DNA from: an uncultured Clostridium sp.
GTDB lineage: Bacteria > Bacillota_I > Bacilli_A > RF39 > UBA660
Assembly (NCBI GenBank): GCA_946414595.1
Contig: CAMKPE010000009.1
Location: 1 to 64,000 of the forward strand
Direction: 5' to 3'
DNA: 64,000 nt
In this document: positions 59,954 to 64,000 of the stretch, piece after piece
How positions within the stretch are numbered: the stretch's first letter is position 1
How the letters are laid out: each line of letters begins with the position of its first letter
The notes under the pieces: model-generated
Databases searched by the model: none
Seen by the model: only the letters and a program-made list of their open reading frames with translations
What the model was told of the DNA's origin: nothing
Program-made: the position numbers and the translations under genes

Positions 59954-61084
59954 CCTAATAATACTTCTTATCTTTCTTTTTATTTTTCCATAAATAGAAG
60001 TATTTTTCTTATATTTTTGTGATAACTCATCAATGCTTATTTTATCAATTTCTTCGAAGAACTTATCGCGACCTTTAGGACGTTTATTAGAAATTTTCAA
60101 TGATGGATTTCCAGATACAATTTCACCAATTTCACACTCAGACATAATCAAGTCATTTTTGACTAATTCAAGTACATTTTGTCCTTTTTTCGTATTTACA
60201 ATTATACAAGATACTCCTTTGTCATTAAACATTTCAGGATAATGATTTTTAACTCCCCAAAAATCTCCTAAAGTAATGTCAGAGTATTTGTTTCCTAATT
60301 TAAAATTACAATTGTAACAAGATTCTCTTAATGTAACATCAGATAAAAATAATTTCATATATGGATTCTCACTATATTTTGTTATTACGTTGTCTTTTTT
60401 AAATTTAGCATTATTCGAATAAGTATCCCATCCAGTACTTTTATCTCTAAAATCATATCCAAGCAATTTATCGTTTTTTTGTTTCTCCAATTCATTTACA
60501 TATTTAGCAAATAATTTTGGAGATGGTACACCATGACAAATAATATCTATACATATTAAATTATCATAATCTTTTTTTAAGAATGCTTTCAACCCACCAA
60601 TTTGGCAAGGTGTTCCTACAAACAGTATCATTTTATTATTAACATTATCTTTTACATATTTGAATATGTTTCCCAAATCACTCTGTAAATATTTAGACTT
60701 TTTTAACTTATCCAATTTTTCTTTATTATTAATTGCTATGTGTTGTAAATGATTATTCTCATCAAAAGCAGCACCTATAACTATACCATTATTTTCTAAA
60801 ACATAATTAGCAACAACTGAAAAAATTGCTCCTGAAGATCCTTTCGTTCTCTCTTCCATATCTTTACAATAACCCACATAACATTCATTAAGTGATTCAT
60901 TATGTTTTGAATTTAACACTGGACAAGTTTTCTTGCATAATCCGCAATTAATACATTTTTCTTGATCTATGACAGGATGCTTAAATCCTTCACTATCTTC
61001 AATCATCGCTATTGCATTTTTAGGGCAAATATTTACACACGTGGTACAACCAGTACATTTTTTCTTTTGAATAATATAATCCAT
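59948..61084 (-). CDS. Coenzyme F420 hydrogenase/dehydrogenase beta-subunit family protein, copy 2
   Basis: 378 residues from ATG 61084. Same architecture as the copy at 48613: two 4Fe-4S motifs (CTGCTTCVNICP and CINCGLCKKTCP), MILFVGTPCQIGGLK near 160, IICHGVPSPKL near 190, CYNCNFKLGNKYSDITLGDF near 260. The two copies are clearly homologous but diverged, so they probably act on different sugars. The TAG of the preceding PP-loop gene overlaps the start region, so they are coupled. Confidence 0.87.
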   Translation of the reverse strand: MDYIIQKKKCTGCTTCVNICPKNAIAMIEDSEGFKHPVIDQEKCINCGLCKKTCPVLNSKHNESLNECYVGYCKDMEERTKGSSGAIFSVVANYVLENNGIVIGAAFDENNHLQHIAINNKEKLDKLKKSKYLQSDLGNIFKYVKDNVNNKMILFVGTPCQIGGLKAFLKKDYDNLICIDIICHGVPSPKLFAKYVNELEKQKNDKLLGYDFRDKSTGWDTYSNNAKFKKDNVITKYSENPYMKLFLSDVTLRESCYNCNFKLGNKYSDITLGDFWGVKNHYPEMFNDKGVSCIIVNTKKGQNVLELVKNDLIMSECEIGEIVSGNPSLKISNKRPKGRDKFFEEIDKISIDELSQKYKKNTSIYGKIKRKIRSIIRN

Positions 61085-61086
61085 AA

Positions 61087-62301
61087 CTAATCCATCCACC
61101 CATCATTAATCATATCAGGATGCCTTTTTTTCTGAATAAACAGCCTAACTTTTTTTGGCAAAAGTTTCTTGGTAATTTCTTTTATCTTTTCTTTATCAGG
61201 AACATATGAAAGTATTTTTGCTCTAAAAGGTATCTTATACCCATTTTTTTTATAACTATCAATGATTTCTCTTAAATACATAGCATCACAATCTTTCCCT
61301 CGACTATCTGCTATTATTTTTCTCAGAATTGAAATCTTTTTTTTCTTAAATTTATCAACATCAAATACACAATTATATTTGTCCAACATTCCAATTGAGT
61401 CCAATTCAGCCTCAGTTCTAATACATTTACTGCATTCACCACAATTGGAATCAGTTTTTATACAAACATTTAACCATCTATATGTTTCAGTAAAAGAAGA
61501 AATAAAATTAACTTTTTCAATTCGTGATACTTCAATTCCACTTGAATAAAATGTTATATTACCATTACTCAAACACTGAACATTTAGTGTATCATAGTGG
61601 GCTGAAGCTTCTTTATCAATTTTCATTTCATTATAATAATATCCACTTGCAAAATAATATTTACCAAACAATTTCTGTAAGGCTAAAACGCACCCCAATG
61701 TTCTAAAAGAATGAGTTTTTTTGTGTTCCATCATAATAAATTCGTTCATATTAGTGTCAACAGTAACTAATTTATAATTACTTTCTTCACAAAATGCTTT
61801 AATTGTTTTCAATCTCTTATGAAACAATTTTCGTGCGTCTTCTCCACCATAATTACCATGTGATCCTGCATTAAAAAACGTTAAATGCGTAATATTATAT
61901 TGGGTATCTTTTGTGTTCTTATGTTTCAACAATGTGTAAAAAGAATCAACTCCAAGTGATACTGAAGCACCAACACCATTAGAATGAAAATCAAAATTTC
62001 CTAACTTACAATCAATTTTAATCGGTTTTTTCTTAAATTCTTTACATAAAATTGGTAGTAGATAATTGGTTAACTGATAATATATTTTTGAACTAATTGG
62101 ACTATCTATTTCTACATCGCAGTTATGCTTTACAATAAATGGTATTAGAGATACTAAAAAAGCATCAGCATTTTCAACACACAAATAATTACTATATTCT
62201 TTTTCAACTTCAAAATATAAATCAAATACATTTTTACCATACTCTATTTTCGAATATAATCTATTATCAACAATGTATGGTTTATTAATTTTTAAATTCA
62301 T
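61087..62301 (-). CDS. PP-loop-type ATP-dependent enzyme of the polysaccharide locus
   Basis: 404 residues from ATG 62301 (AGAGGTG). A PP-loop-like motif SLGVDSFYTLL near 118 (S-x-G-x-D-S), then HLTFFNAGSHGNYGG near 145, a TVDTNMNEF segment near 182, and a cysteine cluster NCGECSKCIRTEAE near 300, as in adenylating or amidotransferase-like sugar and queuosine-type enzymes. The C-terminus is basic. Gene order (flippase, this gene, iron-sulfur protein) is seen in polysaccharide loci, but the exact reaction is unknown. Possibly modifies a sugar with N or S. Confidence 0.72.
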   Translation of the reverse strand: MNLKINKPYIVDNRLYSKIEYGKNVFDLYFEVEKEYSNYLCVENADAFLVSLIPFIVKHNCDVEIDSPISSKIYYQLTNYLLPILCKEFKKKPIKIDCKLGNFDFHSNGVGASVSLGVDSFYTLLKHKNTKDTQYNITHLTFFNAGSHGNYGGEDARKLFHKRLKTIKAFCEESNYKLVTVDTNMNEFIMMEHKKTHSFRTLGCVLALQKLFGKYYFASGYYYNEMKIDKEASAHYDTLNVQCLSNGNITFYSSGIEVSRIEKVNFISSFTETYRWLNVCIKTDSNCGECSKCIRTEAELDSIGMLDKYNCVFDVDKFKKKKISILRKIIADSRGKDCDAMYLREIIDSYKKNGYKIPFRAKILSYVPDKEKIKEITKKLLPKKVRLFIQKKRHPDMINDGWMD

Positions 62302-63844
62302 CCTTAACACCTCTTTTTTTATTTATTATTTGGTTTAATCGATTTAACAAATCTCTGAACTCTTCCATCCAAAAAGAAAAAGATATAAATAACAATAAGC
62401 AAACAGGGATTATTAATAATCCCATTAATAATAATCCTATAAAACCTTTTAAATATATGTAGTTAATTATATTATTACAAATAGCAAATGAAACTATATA
62501 GCATCCTAAATAATAAAAATATCTAAAGTAAAATTTCTTTACTGATGTGTGAAATTTATACTTATGTAACAAAAAAGGATCCCATAACGTAATTATAAAT
62601 ATCCTTGCAATTGCTGTAGCAAGAAGCACTCCAAAAATGCCAAATGGTTTTACTAAAACTATAGACAAAAAAATATTTATCACGGATGCTATCAATGGAC
62701 TATATCTACCTTCCTTGAACAATCCAGTGGTACTTCTAAATGCTGAATTTGAATATCTCATTCCATCAACATACAAATTAAGTCCTATAATAAATGAAAT
62801 ATTAAATGGTAATAAATAATCACTTCCTAACCACAATCCGATTAAAGAATTAATTAACAGTGAAAACTCTATAGATGCAATTCCATAAACGAAAAAGCAT
62901 ATCATAATTATTTGATAATAAACGTCTTCCTTTTTTCTTTCATTTTTTTCAACATTTAACCCTCCTATACTTGATGTAAAACCTTTAAAAAAGGATGATA
63001 AAAATTGAGTTAAAGCCGTTGAAAAAGTTGTATAATTTGATAGCAATCCAACTTGTGTTACTCCAATAAAAGACGAAATTATTATATTATCAGTACCATT
63101 TGATATCACATATCCAACATTATAAAATATTAATGATTTAACATCCTTAAAAACACTTTTTTCTTCATCATTAGAAAGCAATTGTATATTTTTTTCTTTT
63201 ATAAAAGGAAACATTTTATTTGCTATATATGAAGATAGTAGGTTTGAAAAAATTGTTCCTATTATTTGGATAATAATATAAACTAAATAATTACCTGTGA
63301 TAATTAGAAAAACAATTTGAAGAGTATTTTGAATTATAGCAGCAGTAAGATCAATTAAAGAAATAATGTACTCTTTTTGATACCCAGATATAATAGAACG
63401 TTTATATGTAAAGAAATATGAAATAGATGTATTAAAAAGAAACAATATGTATATAATTATAATATTTTCTTGTATATTTGGTGTTTCCTTAACAAATATA
63501 TTTAAAAAAGGAATTATTAAAAGTCCCGCAAGAAAAATAAAAATTCCAATTTTCATATAGGTTTTTTTATAAAAATGCAAGTATGATTTAATTTTTTCCT
63601 TATCATTATCATGAATTGGTCTATATAACTTATAAACAATTGCAATTCCAACACCTAACTCCGCAAGAGAAAGTATTGTGAGAATATTTGATAACAATCC
63701 ATTAACACCCAAATAATCTGTAGTTAATTTTCTTATAAATATAGTACGGCAAATAAATTGAATTATAAAAACAAGAATTTTAGACACAAAACCAACAATA
63801 GAATTAATAAAAGAATTTCTCGTTCTTGAATTTTTATTCATCAT
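62285..63844 (-). CDS. Wzx-type polysaccharide flippase (MOP superfamily)
   Basis: 519 residues with about 12-14 membrane helices. Transports lipid-linked oligosaccharide across the membrane. Typical start: NSFINSIVGFVSKILVFIIQ, FIRKLTTDYLGVNGLLSNIL, and LAELGVGIAI. Overlaps the PP-loop gene by 17 nt. Start is one of two adjacent ATGs (63844 or 63841) after GAGGGGG. Sure of the family; repeat-unit specificity unknown. Confidence 0.93.
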   Translation of the reverse strand: MMNKNSRTRNSFINSIVGFVSKILVFIIQFICRTIFIRKLTTDYLGVNGLLSNILTILSLAELGVGIAIVYKLYRPIHDNDKEKIKSYLHFYKKTYMKIGIFIFLAGLLIIPFLNIFVKETPNIQENIIIIYILFLFNTSISYFFTYKRSIISGYQKEYIISLIDLTAAIIQNTLQIVFLIITGNYLVYIIIQIIGTIFSNLLSSYIANKMFPFIKEKNIQLLSNDEEKSVFKDVKSLIFYNVGYVISNGTDNIIISSFIGVTQVGLLSNYTTFSTALTQFLSSFFKGFTSSIGGLNVEKNERKKEDVYYQIIMICFFVYGIASIEFSLLINSLIGLWLGSDYLLPFNISFIIGLNLYVDGMRYSNSAFRSTTGLFKEGRYSPLIASVINIFLSIVLVKPFGIFGVLLATAIARIFIITLWDPFLLHKYKFHTSVKKFYFRYFYYLGCYIVSFAICNNIINYIYLKGFIGLLLMGLLIIPVCLLLFISFSFWMEEFRDLLNRLNQIINKKRGVKDEFKN

Positions 63845-63863
63845 TATCCCCCTCTTTCAATTC

Positions 63864-64000
63864 TTATAAATATTGGATTATCTGCTCTTTTCTAGGCCTA
63901 TTACCTATTTGGTATGTCCATGGTGCTGGATGTAAATTTCCTTCAACCAATTCAATATTTTTTTCTTTAATACAAACATCCCATCCAACATACCTTATAG
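63864..64000 (-). CDS. Sugar-transfer-associated ATP-grasp protein, C-terminal end (cut by window)
   Basis: A frame that enters from the right edge and stops at TAA 63866-63864. The visible 44 residues include RYVGWDVCIKEKNIELVEGN, the C-terminal metal-binding strand typical of ATP-grasp proteins of capsule loci (VGWDV..., ELVEGN), then HPAPWTYQIGNRPRKEQII. The N-terminal part lies outside the window. First gene of this operon section within view, followed by the flippase. Confidence 0.75.
   Translation of the reverse strand, partial: IRYVGWDVCIKEKNIELVEGNLHPAPWTYQIGNRPRKEQIIQYL

Overview
The window is a very A+T-rich bacterial chromosome segment from a low-GC Bacillota (Firmicutes), most likely an anaerobic, host-associated lineage of Bacilli or a neighbouring class. 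Reasons: two T-box leaders, a B. subtilis-type DnaB replication initiation protein, a YukD/EssC-type (T7SSb) secretion apparatus, an O2-sensitive class III ribonucleotide reductase as the only RNR in view, and GGAGG-type ribosome binding sites throughout. UGA is a stop codon here (the HD hydrolase, the TtcA-like gene and the pyruvyl transferase all end on TGA), so the standard bacterial code applies. No rRNA, tRNA, CRISPR array or insertion sequence is visible. Nearly every gene is on the minus strand; the only plus-strand unit is the MMPL exporter operon at 35.8-39.7 kb.

Layout, left to right. 1-3.2 kb: 3' part of a giant, internally duplicated protein of unknown function. 3.3-5.3 kb: serine T-box leader, HD hydrolase and serS. 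5.3-8.3 kb: a compact operon of two WXG100-like proteins followed by two larger helical-domain proteins, one with a papain-like peptidase domain, read as a type VII effector operon. 8.4-9.7 kb: dnaB. 9.7-17.1 kb: six paralogous WTG/WAS proteins in tandem, three of them extended by a glycine-rich hydrophobic C-terminal module and each of those followed by a small helical partner gene. 17.1-21 kb: an unrecognised gene, nrdG, a split-off glycyl-radical domain gene and nrdD. 21.3-22.6 kb: pilin-like protein and MscS channel. 22.7-30.5 kb: type VII secretion core (two WXG100 proteins, EsaB/YukD, EssC), an unknown gene and a seventh WTG paralogue. 30.6-34.2 kb: isoleucine T-box, a 75-aa protein and an IleRS with a GXHH signature. 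34.2-39.7 kb: a membrane-anchored unknown, and a TetR-type repressor divergent from an MMPL exporter operon. 39.8-43.8 kb: lipoprotein, metK behind a SAM-clan riboswitch candidate, an unknown, a TtcA-like thiolase and cysteine desulfurase. 43.9-64 kb: capsule/exopolysaccharide locus (BY-kinase, CpsB phosphatase, LCP ligase, pyruvyl transferase, flippase and others), interrupted at 53.3-59.6 kb by an accessory, defence-like insert with a nonsense-mutated dinD, a PrrC-like ATPase and an ATPase-HEPN protein.

The main biological theme is type VII secretion. The WTG proteins look like tandem-WXG exported substrates; their promoters share one architecture (TTTACA, 17 bp, nATAAT), each gene is closed by its own terminator, and the three long forms carry what looks like a membrane-active C-terminal module with a linked small partner. 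I regard this array as the best candidate for an undescribed system. EssA, EssB and EsaA are not in the window, so the secretion machine must be completed elsewhere or be reduced. A second theme is RNA-level regulation: two T-boxes and a metK riboswitch whose switching helices can be read directly from the sequence.
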